From an uncultured Clostridia bacterium (GTDB taxonomy: Bacteria > Bacillota > Clostridia > Christensenellales > UBA1242), in contig CALVMV010000002.1 in the NCBI GenBank assembly GCA_944349375.1, positions 1 to 35,447 on the forward strand: 35,447 bases of DNA, given 5' to 3'. This document shows positions 14,815 through 22,338 of this stretch, piece after piece. The translations under genes and the position numbers were made by a program. How positions within the stretch are numbered: position 1 is the first letter of the stretch; every line of letters starts with the position of its first letter. The notes under the pieces are model-generated. The model did not search any database, had not been told where the DNA came from, and saw only the letters and a list, made by a program, of their open reading frames with translations.

Positions 14815-17286
14815 TTATTTTGTAATACCAGATTTATTTAACATAGCATCAAGTTCAGACCCTTTACGTCTAATCATGATTTGAGCGAGTCTTGATACTA
14901 TATTACGAAGCTCATTAATGTCGTTGTTTTGTATCGCAATATGTCCTTTTGCAATTAATTGATTATATAAGGCTCTGTCTGTAAAATCTTGTGGATTTTG
15001 CACCATTGATGCGAAGATAAGAACAAACACATCGTCATCATTAAGCATTATTTTAGCTATAATCTTATGCAATTCTTTTAATAAAACTTCGGCTTGTGCA
15101 TTTTTTGCATTTATTGCACTTTGTATTGAATTTCTTAAATTTTCGAATTGTTTTTGTTCAGCAGGAGTTGCTTTTTCTTTTATTGTTTCAAATACCTCAA
15201 CTTGTTCATCTAATTCCTTTTGCCACATAACTGGTTGATTTTTCTTCATGTATGAAGCTAGGGCAGATTTACTTTCTTGTGTTAATTCAAATAAACTTTG
15301 TGTATCTTCTGCATCAAGATTATCTTTTTCCATATAATGATCAAGCTTTGATTGAATGTTTGATAATTTTTCATCAAAATTGTTTTTGTTTATATCATTA
15401 ATCTTTTCTAAGATACTGCTAGCTTCTTCAACAATTTCATCACTATCTGTACTATAATCTATTTGACCGCTTAATCTATTGTAGAAATTATCTCCATTTA
15501 ATACAATTCCAACTGATGGTATGGAAATTTTTATATCAATATTACCACTATCATTAAAAGTATAATTACATTCAATAACGCTTCCGACAGGGATTATTCC
15601 ATATTCAAAAGCATTGCCATCAATCTTAATGTCTCCAATAAAACGGTTGTATTCTATTGGCTCTGCAATTTCTCCTTCCCAAAGCTTAAATGAAATAAAA
15701 TCGTCACTACCGGCACTAATTCTTTTAGTTGTTTTGTATCGTACTGTTCCACTTTTTGGAAGGATTTCATCTTTGGTGATTAGATAATCAAGGACTGGTT
15801 TGTGGGTAATAGGGTCTTCTAATTCAACACCAACAGAATGTGCTGCCGGTATGTTTCCTATATTAACTAGGGTCTTTGTTATTATAATTTTGTTATTATC
15901 TAACTTTATTTCTTTACCTTGTTCATTTGTACATTCTACAACAAAAGTGTTGTCGCCTTGACTAAATAAATCTAATTCAACAATAGAATGACTTTTTTGT
16001 TCTAGTTTTCCACTTGTCCAACCAGTTTCAATATTTTTAAAGCTAAATTGTAATGGAGTTTCTGAATCATAAATAATAGCAAGCTTTGCTTTTTCTGCTG
16101 ATGTTCTTGCATTATATCTAAATTCAATATTGTAGTCGGTTGACTTAATTACACCTTTGCTTGCCTTTTGTCCACCTTTTTCGTTTGTAAAGTCAATACT
16201 TTCAGCATAAATGGCAGCACCTTCGCTAACAACTGTCATAGGATTAACATCAAAGCTTGTTTCAATTCCTAATTCAGTAGAGACTCTGTCACGTAATGGT
16301 TTATAATTTGATGGACCACCTACGAATACAATATAACTAATATCATCTGGTTTTAAACTTGCATTTTTAATAACTTCTCTTGTTTTTTCGATAGTTTCGT
16401 CAATTTTAGGGAAAATTAAATTGTTGTATTCATCTCTCGAAATATTTACATCCAAATAAATTTCCTTACCATCTTCATCGGTACAATTAATTTCGTTTTC
16501 ATCCAATCTAACAGATGCTGTTTCTTTTGCTGATAATTCTATCTTAGCTTTTTCAGTAGCCCAAATTGCCATACGTAGAAGTGATGCATATTTTTTATTA
16601 GTTCTGAAATCTTCCGGTAAATTAAAATTATTGTATAACCATTCAATTACTATATTTTCAAAAAGCATTTTATCAAAATCACGACCACCACAAAAAGCAA
16701 TACCATCATTAGTTAATAAATTAACATTATTTCCAGTTCTTTCGGCAATAGATACGTCAAATGTACCACCGCCAAAATCATATACAACAAATAATCCATT
16801 AATCTTTTTCAATTTTGCAATGCTCATAATTGCGGCAACTGGCTCTTGAATTAAAGCTACTTTGTTAATACCTGCACTATAAGCGGCTTGTTTTGTAGCA
16901 TCCTTTTGCATTTGGTTAAATGCCGCAGGCACAGTAATAACAGTTGCAGTATTTTCATCATTTCTAATATCTTCTGGAAGATAGCTAAATAATGTTCTAA
17001 GAATTTCAGCCGAGCATTCCTCTGGTGTCATTTCTAAATTGTTATAATCAAAATGAATTTTTGTATTAGTACCCATTAATCTTTTAAAGAGTTTGGCAGT
17101 ATTGTTGGGGTCTCTTGGCTCATTGTTATATGCACTTTGCCCATATACTTTTCCGCCTCTTTTGTTAATATAAATAACACTTGGTGTCACATCATTTTGC
17201 TCTGGACTTTTCCAAATTCTAGTTTCTTTCCCATCAAAAGATGTAATTGCACTATTTGTAGTTCCTAAATCAATTCCTATAAACAT
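14815..17286 (-). CDS. Hsp70-like chaperone (DnaK-like, long form)
   Basis: This 823-residue protein has a complete Hsp70 ATPase domain: phosphate-1 GIDLGTTNSA at residues 4-13, VYDFGGGTFDVSI at about 168-180, and VFVGGPSNYKPL at about 317-328. The substrate-binding half differs from DnaK. Residues about 390-620 are beta-rich without the usual signature, and 630-815 form a charged helical region (SSILEKINDI; QKELDEQVEVFETIKEK). It is longer than DnaK (about 610-640) and lacks a DnaK-type C-terminus, so it is a specialised paralog rather than the housekeeping copy. It follows the GrpE-like gene without any gap and precedes the AAA gene. ATPase function is sure; the client is unknown. Confidence 0.92.
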   Translation of the reverse strand: MFIGIDLGTTNSAITSFDGKETRIWKSPEQNDVTPSVIYINKRGGKVYGQSAYNNEPRDPNNTAKLFKRLMGTNTKIHFDYNNLEMTPEECSAEILRTLFSYLPEDIRNDENTATVITVPAAFNQMQKDATKQAAYSAGINKVALIQEPVAAIMSIAKLKKINGLFVVYDFGGGTFDVSIAERTGNNVNLLTNDGIAFCGGRDFDKMLFENIVIEWLYNNFNLPEDFRTNKKYASLLRMAIWATEKAKIELSAKETASVRLDENEINCTDEDGKEIYLDVNISRDEYNNLIFPKIDETIEKTREVIKNASLKPDDISYIVFVGGPSNYKPLRDRVSTELGIETSFDVNPMTVVSEGAAIYAESIDFTNEKGGQKASKGVIKSTDYNIEFRYNARTSAEKAKLAIIYDSETPLQFSFKNIETGWTSGKLEQKSHSIVELDLFSQGDNTFVVECTNEQGKEIKLDNNKIIITKTLVNIGNIPAAHSVGVELEDPITHKPVLDYLITKDEILPKSGTVRYKTTKRISAGSDDFISFKLWEGEIAEPIEYNRFIGDIKIDGNAFEYGIIPVGSVIECNYTFNDSGNIDIKISIPSVGIVLNGDNFYNRLSGQIDYSTDSDEIVEEASSILEKINDINKNNFDEKLSNIQSKLDHYMEKDNLDAEDTQSLFELTQESKSALASYMKKNQPVMWQKELDEQVEVFETIKEKATPAEQKQFENLRNSIQSAINAKNAQAEVLLKELHKIIAKIMLNDDDVFVLIFASMVQNPQDFTDRALYNQLIAKGHIAIQNNDINELRNIVSRLAQIMIRRKGSELDAMLNKSGITK

Positions 17287-17685
17287 TTATTTTTCCTCCT
17301 CTTGAATTTCTATTTTTTCTAACATAACCGTTCCGCTTCTAATTATAGAACCATCTTTTGTTGAAATTATTAGTGGCTCAATAACTTGCTTAACGATTAA
17401 AACATCATTTTTTTCGAAATCTTCAATATTCAATGGTGTAATTGATAGACCATCATCATATTTTTTGCCTTCAAGTTCTACAATTTTAAGATTGCATTCC
17501 GCCATTATATCTGCAATCTTTTGAACGTGAAAATCATAAACAGATTTGTATTTTTGTCTATCGTCAGACAACACCTTATTTAGTAGTGACACATAAGATT
17601 TTAAAAATCTGTATTCTTCAACAATAAAATCTACAATTTGTTTTGAGTTGTCTTCTACAATATGTTTTTTGGATTTCTTAAACAT
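17287..17685 (-). CDS. GrpE-like nucleotide exchange factor, short form
   Basis: This 132-residue protein starts with a helix (SKQIVDFIVEEYRFLKSYVS, extending to NLKIVELEG) and ends with a small beta domain (NDVLIVKQVIEPLIIST, then GSIIRSGTVMLEKIEI). A long helix followed by a beta head ending in G-x-V/I-x-x-G-x-V-x-x-x-x-V-x-I is the GrpE plan, here shortened. It is the first gene of the operon and abuts the Hsp70 gene by one base, as a cochaperone would. The GrpE call is moderate: sequence similarity is weak and partly read from context. A GGAG site precedes the start, and a TATAAT box lies at 17716-17721. Confidence 0.6.
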   Translation of the reverse strand: MFKKSKKHIVEDNSKQIVDFIVEEYRFLKSYVSLLNKVLSDDRQKYKSVYDFHVQKIADIMAECNLKIVELEGKKYDDGLSITPLNIEDFEKNDVLIVKQVIEPLIISTKDGSIIRSGTVMLEKIEIQEEEK

Positions 17686-17715
17686 TTTTGCTCCTTTTTT
17701 TACACATATATTTAT

Positions 17716-17721
17716 ATTATA
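17716..17721 (-). promoter_or_regulatory. -10 box of the chaperone operon
   Basis: A perfect TATAAT on the minus strand lies 31 bases before the GrpE-like ATG. The -35 region is not convincing. The gap 17686-17781 otherwise holds only A+T-rich sequence. Confidence 0.5.
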
Positions 17722-17781
17722 ACATACTTTTGCATAATTTGGTATAGTTTAACAAAAAATGATAAAAAATAATATTAAAAA

Positions 17782-18332
17782 CTATTCAAATACATTAATT
17801 ATTAATTTTTTCTTTTGTTTTGCATAGGCATAGGCAAGGGCTGTGCCACTTTTAGGTTGATAGTAACCAATGCTTCTTTTAGAGTATTTTCTCATTTCGG
17901 GCTCATAGTCTCATCATAGTAAAAGATACAATAATCACTATCATTTATCATAACTTGGTTTCGTTCTACATAACTTGCACGACCAGATGTGTATTTTGAT
18001 TTATGTTCAAATTCTGCATCAACACAAAGTAAATTAACTTTTTCTTTATATAAATTAAAATAAATTTGTTCCCATTTTTGTTTTTCACTTTCAAGTGTGC
18101 AACCTTCACTTTTACAAGTGTATGCAACTCGTTTAATATATGGGTATTTACCTTTTAAATCAGTTACTATTTTATGGCAAAGGCTATCAAATTCACTCTT
18201 GCTACCAAACAAAAAAGTTGTGACTTCTTTGTTGATAATTAAATTTTCAATAACATTTCTAGTCTTTTCTTCCAATTCTTTTGTTAAGTCAATTTTTCTA
18301 TGACTAATAAAACAACAAACCTTATTTTGCAT
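17782..18332 (-). pseudogene. SLOG/DUF1273-like protein, frameshifted
   Basis: The first 146 codons (18332-17892) start CCFISHRKIDL, the place of the C-F-x-G-H-R motif of DUF1273/YspA-like SLOG proteins, and contain the later ERNQVMINDSDYCIFYYD segment. The frame then ends in TGA. In the next frame the protein continues (MRKYSKRSIGYYQPKSG, TALAYAYAKQKKKLIINVFE) to a TAG at 17782, giving about 183 residues, the usual length. The break is a missing A in the A run at 17895-17897. SLOG domains bind nucleotides or their derivatives and often occur in conflict systems as sensors. Glycine of the motif is a serine here. Either a recent mutation or a sequencing slip explains the frame. Confidence 0.75.
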
Positions 18333-18342
18333 TTTTACGAAA

Positions 18343-18400
18343 CTCCGTAAGGCTAATAATACATAAAAAAGTAGAATAATTACGGAATATCGTTACGGAG
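18343..18400. promoter_or_regulatory. Divergent regulatory region with three TTACGGA copies
   Basis: CTCCGTAA at 18343-18350 and TTACGGAG at 18393-18400 are inverted copies; a third TTACGGA lies at 18380-18386. On each strand TTACGGAG stands exactly 10 bases before an ATG, so it serves as ribosome site of both divergent genes. It may also be the operator for the XRE proteins. Confidence 0.6.
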
Positions 18401-18410
18401 TATAGTAATT

Positions 18411-18650
18411 ATGAATATTGATGAAGCAATAAGAAAAAGAATAAATGAGATAGTTGAAACAAACAAAACAACTTTAACTGCATTATATTTAAATTCAAAT
18501 TTAACACCATCAACTATTTTTGATTTTATGTCAGGTAAAAGCAAATGCCCAAAAGTTATTACAATTAAGAAAATTTGTTTAGGTGCAAATATTACACTTG
18601 CAGAATTTTTTGCACGAGATTATTTTAATGGTTCAGAAGATGTTTACTAA
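18411..18650 (+). CDS. Small XRE-type HTH regulator
   Basis: This 79-residue protein is one Cro/CI-type helix-turn-helix: IRKRINEIVETNKTTLTALY, NLTPSTIFDFMSGKSKCPKV and ITIKKICLGANITLAEFF. The last segment is the usual closing helix of small XRE proteins. It is read away from the SLOG gene and is followed after 15 bases by a second XRE gene. The ATG lies 10 bases behind GGAG within the TTACGGAG repeat and close to a TATAGT box (18401-18406), so transcription may start near the ATG. It probably binds the TTACGGA repeats. The target range is unknown. Confidence 0.85.
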   Translation: MNIDEAIRKRINEIVETNKTTLTALYLNSNLTPSTIFDFMSGKSKCPKVITIKKICLGANITLAEFFARDYFNGSEDVY

Positions 18651-18665
18651 GTTCTAGGAGTTAAT

Positions 18666-18908
18666 ATGAATATATGTAAAGCTGTCGGTTTAAGAATTTC
18701 CAATTTACTTTTAGAAAATAAAATGACACTGTATCGCCTAGAACAAAAATCTGGCATTTTACACGGAACAATGATGTGTATAATGAACGAAAGAAATAAG
18801 AATATTACATTAAAAACAATAATGCAACTTGCCCGTGGATTTGATATGACTTTACTCAAATTTCTAGATGATAAATTATTTACAGAAGAAGATATTGATT
18901 TAGATTAA
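18666..18908 (+). CDS. Second small XRE-type HTH regulator
   Basis: This 80-residue protein is a close architectural match to its upstream neighbour: VGLRISNLLLENKMTLYRLE, SGILHGTMMCIMNERNKNIT and LKTIMQLARGFDMTLLKFLD. The tail is acidic (TEEDIDLD). TAGGAG lies just before the ATG. Tandem XRE genes commonly act as a regulator pair with opposite or cooperative effect on one divergent promoter; here that would be the SLOG and chaperone side. A short convergent gap (18909-19062) with only a weak AATCA/TGATT hairpin separates it from the GNAT gene. Confidence 0.85.
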   Translation: MNICKAVGLRISNLLLENKMTLYRLEQKSGILHGTMMCIMNERNKNITLKTIMQLARGFDMTLLKFLDDKLFTEEDIDLD

Positions 18909-19062
18909 AAATAGAATTAAAAAACATCAGCAAGAGCTAATTAAAATAAAACATAATTTTGCCGATATGAGGAAATTGTCTTAATGATTTAAAAAAAGGA
19001 ATCAAAATTAATGATGCCCTGATTTTTTTAAAGTTTTTATAACAATCTTATCATTTAAATAA

Positions 19063-19503
19063 TTAAATTTTCTTTATTAACCATGCACTATAAAATAAAA
19101 AGTCTAGTTCTTCAATGTAAAATTTTAATAAACTTTTGTAATTTTTTGATACTGCAACTACTTGTATATTGGCACAACCTTGTTTTTTTACATAATTTTC
19201 AATATGGTTCATAAGTTTTTTACCATAACCATTATTTCTATAAGATGGGCTTATGTATATTTCATCAATGTAAAAAGATTTTTCACCTTTTTTCATATAA
19301 GTTTTATCTTTTTTAACAATTTCATAACTACCAAAAGCATATCCAATTACTATTTTATTTTCCTCAACAATAAACACAACTTTGTTTTTAACATCTTCTA
19401 AAGCATCTAAACAAATACCGTTACAACAATTTTCTGTCAAAAACTCTTGTTGTAAAAATAAAACATTATTTAATTCATCTTTTTTACATAATCTAATTTT
19501 CAT
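19063..19503 (-). CDS. GNAT-family N-acetyltransferase
   Basis: This 146-residue protein has the whole GNAT fold: strands VVFIVEENKIVIGYAFGSYE in the centre, the strand IDEIYISPSYR leading into the acetyl-CoA loop RNNGYGKKL (R/Q-x-x-G-x-G/A motif) and the helix after it, then VQVVAVSKNYKSLLKFYIE-type motif B with the conserved N-x-x-x-x-x-F-Y. The acceptor substrate cannot be told from the sequence. It is a single gene without close partners and lies just inside the proposed right island boundary. Acyl transfer by a small GNAT is secure; antibiotic or protein acetylation are both possible. Confidence 0.9.
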   Translation of the reverse strand: MKIRLCKKDELNNVLFLQQEFLTENCCNGICLDALEDVKNKVVFIVEENKIVIGYAFGSYEIVKKDKTYMKKGEKSFYIDEIYISPSYRNNGYGKKLMNHIENYVKKQGCANIQVVAVSKNYKSLLKFYIEELDFLFYSAWLIKKI

Positions 19504-19670
19504 ATAACACCTTAATCTAATATACTCATTATATCATTAATAAATAAAAAATAAAAGCAACTTTGACATTAATATGTTGATTCTATATATTTATTGGCAG
19601 AATTATAAATATGTGCCAATTTTTAATAAATTAAAGAATTATCTTAATAATAAATAATTAATGAAAAACA

Positions 19671-19710
19671 AACAGTTTTATACAGTTTTAGATAGTTTTA
19701 AATAGTAAAA
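19671..19710. repeat. Four tandem 10-bp units
   Basis: The units are AACAGTTTTA, TACAGTTTTA, GATAGTTTTA and the weaker AATAGTAAAA. The period is exactly 10 bases, one helical turn, so a protein could bind all on the same face. They could be integrase arm sites. Confidence 0.7.
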
Positions 19711-19740
19711 ATATATTAAATTTATATTCGTAGGTGTATG

Positions 19741-19773
19741 TAGGTGCACAAGTTTTAAAAATTTTTGCACCTA
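19741..19773. repeat. Inverted repeat TAGGTGCA / TGCACCTA
   Basis: Perfect 8-bp arms at 19741-19748 and 19766-19773 surround a 17-base A+T-rich centre. There is no T run of terminator type directly behind. It may be a protein-binding site near the element end. Confidence 0.65.
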
Positions 19774-19854
19774 TTACAAAAAATACTAGCGTTTTTGCAA
19801 GTATTTATAATTATTTTGTTGGCATAGAGCACAAGTTTTGGTTAAAATATTTTT

Positions 19855-19902
19855 AAATTGGTAAGGCAGATATCACGGGTTCGAGTCACGTCATTAGTTC
19901 CA
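19855..19902 (+). pseudogene. tRNA 3' fragment with CCA (candidate attR), tRNA-Thr-like
   Basis: The sequence contains a T-arm (ACGGG, loop TTCGAGT, CACGT with one mismatch), a seven-base acceptor 3' strand CATTAGT, a discriminator T and an encoded CCA (19900-19902). Before it AATTGGTAAGGCA resembles a D-arm, but no anticodon arm and no matching acceptor 5' strand (ACTAATG) are present. The 3' strand and T-arm resemble tRNA-Thr. A 3' fragment pointing right means that the inserted DNA is on the left and the chromosome on the right. Confidence 0.6.
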
Positions 19903-19974
19903 GAAATAAAATTTTTAAAATACTTATACATAAATAAATTTGGTGCTTGTTACTTTTGTGGATTAAATAAAAGA

Positions 19975-20253
19975 TCACTTATTTAATTCTTGATCTGATT
20001 GTTGCTTAACTCTATTTTCGTAAGCATTGATTGCGCAAAATGCATTTTCAACCATGTTTTTTAACATGCCAAGACGCACTTTTGCTAAATCAATTGATTT
20101 TTCCGTATATGTATACCCTTTATCGAGTTCATCGATGAACATTCCGATCATTCGATCAACACCTTGAACTGTACTTTTGCAAATCAAATTATCATCATTC
20201 AATGGGTTATTTTTATAATATTCTAATATCCATGATTCATCACTACAATCCAT
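19975..20253 (-). CDS. Small hypothetical helical protein
   Basis: I do not recognise this protein. I choose the ATG at 20253, giving 92 residues, since GGAG lies six bases before it; a longer frame (from 20301) would include that ribosome site. The sequence is helical and mildly acidic (SWILEYYKNNPLNDDNL; GVDRMIGMFIDELDKGYTYT; LGMLKNMVENAFCAINAYEN), with a Cys near the start and no membrane segment. It is the first gene on the chromosome side of the tRNA fragment and has no close partner. It could be a small adaptor. The gene is plausible but unsupported by any family. Confidence 0.6.
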   Translation of the reverse strand: MDCSDESWILEYYKNNPLNDDNLICKSTVQGVDRMIGMFIDELDKGYTYTEKSIDLAKVRLGMLKNMVENAFCAINAYENRVKQQSDQELNK

Positions 20254-20609
20254 AATCTTCTCCATAAATTTTTTATTTAAATTTTTAATTATTAAGTTCA
20301 ACTTTTATAAAATACTTTCAATTATATAAAATACTCAAAATTAATATTTAATTGTTTTAGTAAACCTCATTTTTAATGTATCACAAATTTTTAAATATGT
20401 CAATACTTATATTTTTTATTAATAATATTAAAACACGAATCATCCCTCATTGAATATAAAAGATAATAAGAGTAATGAAACAACAATATAAAATTCCTAA
20501 AATTATAATCCAAAAATAAAGGTTTCAATTTATTAACAAGTAGTCATATTAATAAGTAAACAAAATTATTTAGTATGATTTGTTATTTATAATTAATCTA
20601 AATTAGTTA
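20254..20609. other. A+T-rich intergenic region, nothing recognised
   Basis: About 350 bases separate two divergent genes. I see no RNA gene, clear repeat or ORF in it; the promoter of the sigma-like gene begins at 20610. Confidence 0.6.
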
Positions 20610-20638
20610 TTGACAAAACTCCTATTATGATTTAAAAT
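20610..20638 (+). promoter_or_regulatory. Sigma-70 type promoter of the sigma-like gene
   Basis: TTGACA (20610-20615), a 17-base spacer and TAAAAT (20633-20638) form a near-consensus promoter. The ATG follows 16 bases later with GGAAG between. Confidence 0.8.
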
Positions 20639-20654
20639 TTAAACGGAAGTTTTT

Positions 20655-21749
20655 ATGCTTAATAATCAAGAATTTAACGAAATTAAAAACCAAGAATTAT
20701 TACAAAAAGGTATCGCAGAAGCAAAAATATCAGGAAATTATGATAATGAATATTTAAAATTATTCATAAATAAAAATGAGGCACTGGTAAATTTTTACAT
20801 TAAAAAAAATTACGAAACCTTAATAAAGTTAAAAAATTTTTATTCAATTGAGGATTTTAAAGCCATTTTTATGGCTGAACTTTTTCGCGCTATGATCAAA
20901 TATAAAACCAACATGGGGGCTTCCTTTGGCACCTTTGCATTTTTTTTAATGAACAACAAATTGAGAATGATCATTAGAAATGCAAAAGGATTAAAAAATA
21001 AAATACATTTTTCGCAAACATATTTGGAAGAAAAAGTTCAAAAAAATTCAGATATCACTTTAGAAGATGTTTTAATTGACGAAAGGAACTTGTCTGTTGA
21101 AGATTTATGTATTCAAACTTATTCAAATTTGCAACTTATTAAAAGATTAAAATTAGTTTTAACAAGTAGAGAATATAAATTTATAATCAATCAAATGAAT
21201 GATTTAAAATCAAAAGACATTGCCAAGCTTCTAGGAACAAGCAAAGCTACTATATCAAAAATAAAGACTAAATTAATAGATATATTTAAACTATGGAAAA
21301 ATTTAGCTCGCTTTTCTTTTAATAAAAAAAATTGGCAATTGTTAACAAAAAAAATTTATCCTCAAATAAATAGATCAACATTATATAAAGAATGGTTGAA
21401 TGCACAATTAATAATAAAAGGAAAACTAAATATTAGTTTCTTTTATAACAGGCTAAGTGATAAAGATATCGATATGATATACAGAAAATACATTAACCAA
21501 ATTTTTAATATTCTTGATAATAATGATACTTTAAAAAAAGCAAAATTATTAAAAATTTTACCTTCAAAGCAAGCAGAGTTATTATCTTTAAAAATCTTTA
21601 ACAAAATAACTAAAGAAGAAATCTTAAGAATTTTGGATATAAATAATTTACAATATAAAAATATTGAAATAAAACTTTTACAAAACCTAGAGAAATTAAC
21701 TCATTTCAATAAAGAGGATTTCGAATTTAACTTTACACAAAAACAATAA
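20655..21749 (+). CDS. Sigma-70-like RNA polymerase sigma factor with C-terminal extension
   Basis: This 364-residue protein has a sigma region-2-like part at about 65-115 (FKAIFMAELFRAMIKYKTNM, then FGTFAFFLMNNKLRMIIRNA) and a region-4-like HTH at about 170-210 (TSREYKFIINQMNDLKSKDI, KLLGTSKATISKIKTKLIDI). Usual alternative sigma factors end here; this protein continues for about 150 Lys- and Asn-rich helical residues of unknown role. It may be a sigma factor with its own regulatory domain, or a phage-like late activator. The near-consensus promoter suggests steady expression. Region 4 is convincing; region 2 is divergent, so target promoters cannot be guessed. Confidence 0.7.
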   Translation: MLNNQEFNEIKNQELLQKGIAEAKISGNYDNEYLKLFINKNEALVNFYIKKNYETLIKLKNFYSIEDFKAIFMAELFRAMIKYKTNMGASFGTFAFFLMNNKLRMIIRNAKGLKNKIHFSQTYLEEKVQKNSDITLEDVLIDERNLSVEDLCIQTYSNLQLIKRLKLVLTSREYKFIINQMNDLKSKDIAKLLGTSKATISKIKTKLIDIFKLWKNLARFSFNKKNWQLLTKKIYPQINRSTLYKEWLNAQLIIKGKLNISFFYNRLSDKDIDMIYRKYINQIFNILDNNDTLKKAKLLKILPSKQAELLSLKIFNKITKEEILRILDINNLQYKNIEIKLLQNLEKLTHFNKEDFEFNFTQKQ

Positions 21750-21760
21750 TAATAAAATTG

Positions 21761-21789
21761 TTTACAAAAATTTAAATATATAATATAAT
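21761..21789 (+). promoter_or_regulatory. Promoter placed for a leaderless transcript
   Basis: TTTACA (21761-21766), a 17-base spacer and a perfect TATAAT (21784-21789) lie before the ATG at 21796. Only six bases separate the -10 box from the start codon, so the mRNA would begin at or near the ATG. Confidence 0.7.
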
Positions 21790-21795
21790 AAAAAC

Positions 21796-22290
21796 ATGAG
21801 AGTAGATAACCAATTAAAAATTAATAAAGATTTGAAAAAAATGTTGATTTTTTGTATTATAGCAAGCATTTTTTTACCTATCGGAGTTCCCTTAATCGTT
21901 ATAGGAGCTTCAAAAACTTGGATTTTGTTAACTTTTGGAATCATAATGACAGTATTTGGTTTTTATGGCTCACCTATTTTATGGGTTCTGTATGGAAACT
22001 TGAGAACAACGAAACAAGTTGTAAATACAATTTTAAAAGAAAATTTAACAAACACAAAAGAAATATCTTCTCATCTTCAAATGCCTGAAAAACAAGTTAA
22101 AGAAATAATAAATAAATCTATCAAAAAACAATATTTAAAAAATTTAATTTTTGATGGTGAAACCCTTAAGATAAACGATAAATCAAAACTCAATTATAAA
22201 AATCTAAAAAACAAATGTCCTAATTGCGGAGGTTTATTAGAACAATCCTCAGATGGAATTGTTTGCCCTTATTGCGGAAGTAAATTTTAA
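21796..22290 (+). CDS. Membrane protein with wHTH-like middle and zinc ribbon
   Basis: This 164-residue protein has two membrane helices (MLIFCIIASIFLPIGVPLIV and ILLTFGIIMTVFGFYGSPIL) at about 16-60. A helix-turn-helix-like segment follows (TNTKEISSHLQMPEKQVKEI, INKSIKKQYLKNLIFDG). A C-terminal zinc ribbon ends it (CPNCGG and CPYCGSKF, a CxxC pair, residues about 143-164). The layout of two helices plus a cytoplasmic winged-helix and ribbon is known from small membrane proteins of low-GC Gram-positives; no function is established to my knowledge. It seems leaderless, with no ribosome site. A bidirectional terminator follows nine bases after the stop. Confidence 0.8.
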   Translation: MRVDNQLKINKDLKKMLIFCIIASIFLPIGVPLIVIGASKTWILLTFGIIMTVFGFYGSPILWVLYGNLRTTKQVVNTILKENLTNTKEISSHLQMPEKQVKEIINKSIKKQYLKNLIFDGETLKINDKSKLNYKNLKNKCPNCGGLLEQSSDGIVCPYCGSKF

Positions 22291-22298
22291 GTTATAAT

Positions 22299-22328
22299 AA
22301 AAAAGTGGTAAATATTTACCACTTTTTT
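22299..22328. terminator. Bidirectional terminator between convergent genes
   Basis: A perfect palindrome (AAGTGGTAAA and TTTACCACTT with A and T runs) lies between the zinc-ribbon gene and the Nudix gene and can stop both. Confidence 0.9.
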
Positions 22329-22338
22329 TATTTTTAAG

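Larger units (their letters stand above)
19504..19854. other. Gene-free A+T-rich end of the island
   Basis: I see no gene here. The stretch holds the 10-bp tandem repeats (19671-19710), the TAGGTGCA hairpin (19741-19773) and leads to the tRNA fragment, the usual arrangement of a mobile-element end. Confidence 0.6.

Noticed and set aside
14815..17286. Housekeeping dnaK
   Set aside because: The protein is about 200 residues longer, the substrate domain differs and the neighbours are not those of a dnaK locus.
17782..18332. TGA read as tryptophan (alternative code)
   Set aside because: Reading through TGA in the first frame does not give the conserved tail, whereas a one-base shift does. Trp codons elsewhere are TGG.
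18647..18859. Minus-strand ORF opposite the second XRE gene
   Set aside because: The plus-strand HTH with TAGGAG is clearly the gene.
19855..19902. Functional tRNA gene
   Set aside because: There is no anticodon arm and no acceptor 5' strand to pair with CATTAGT.
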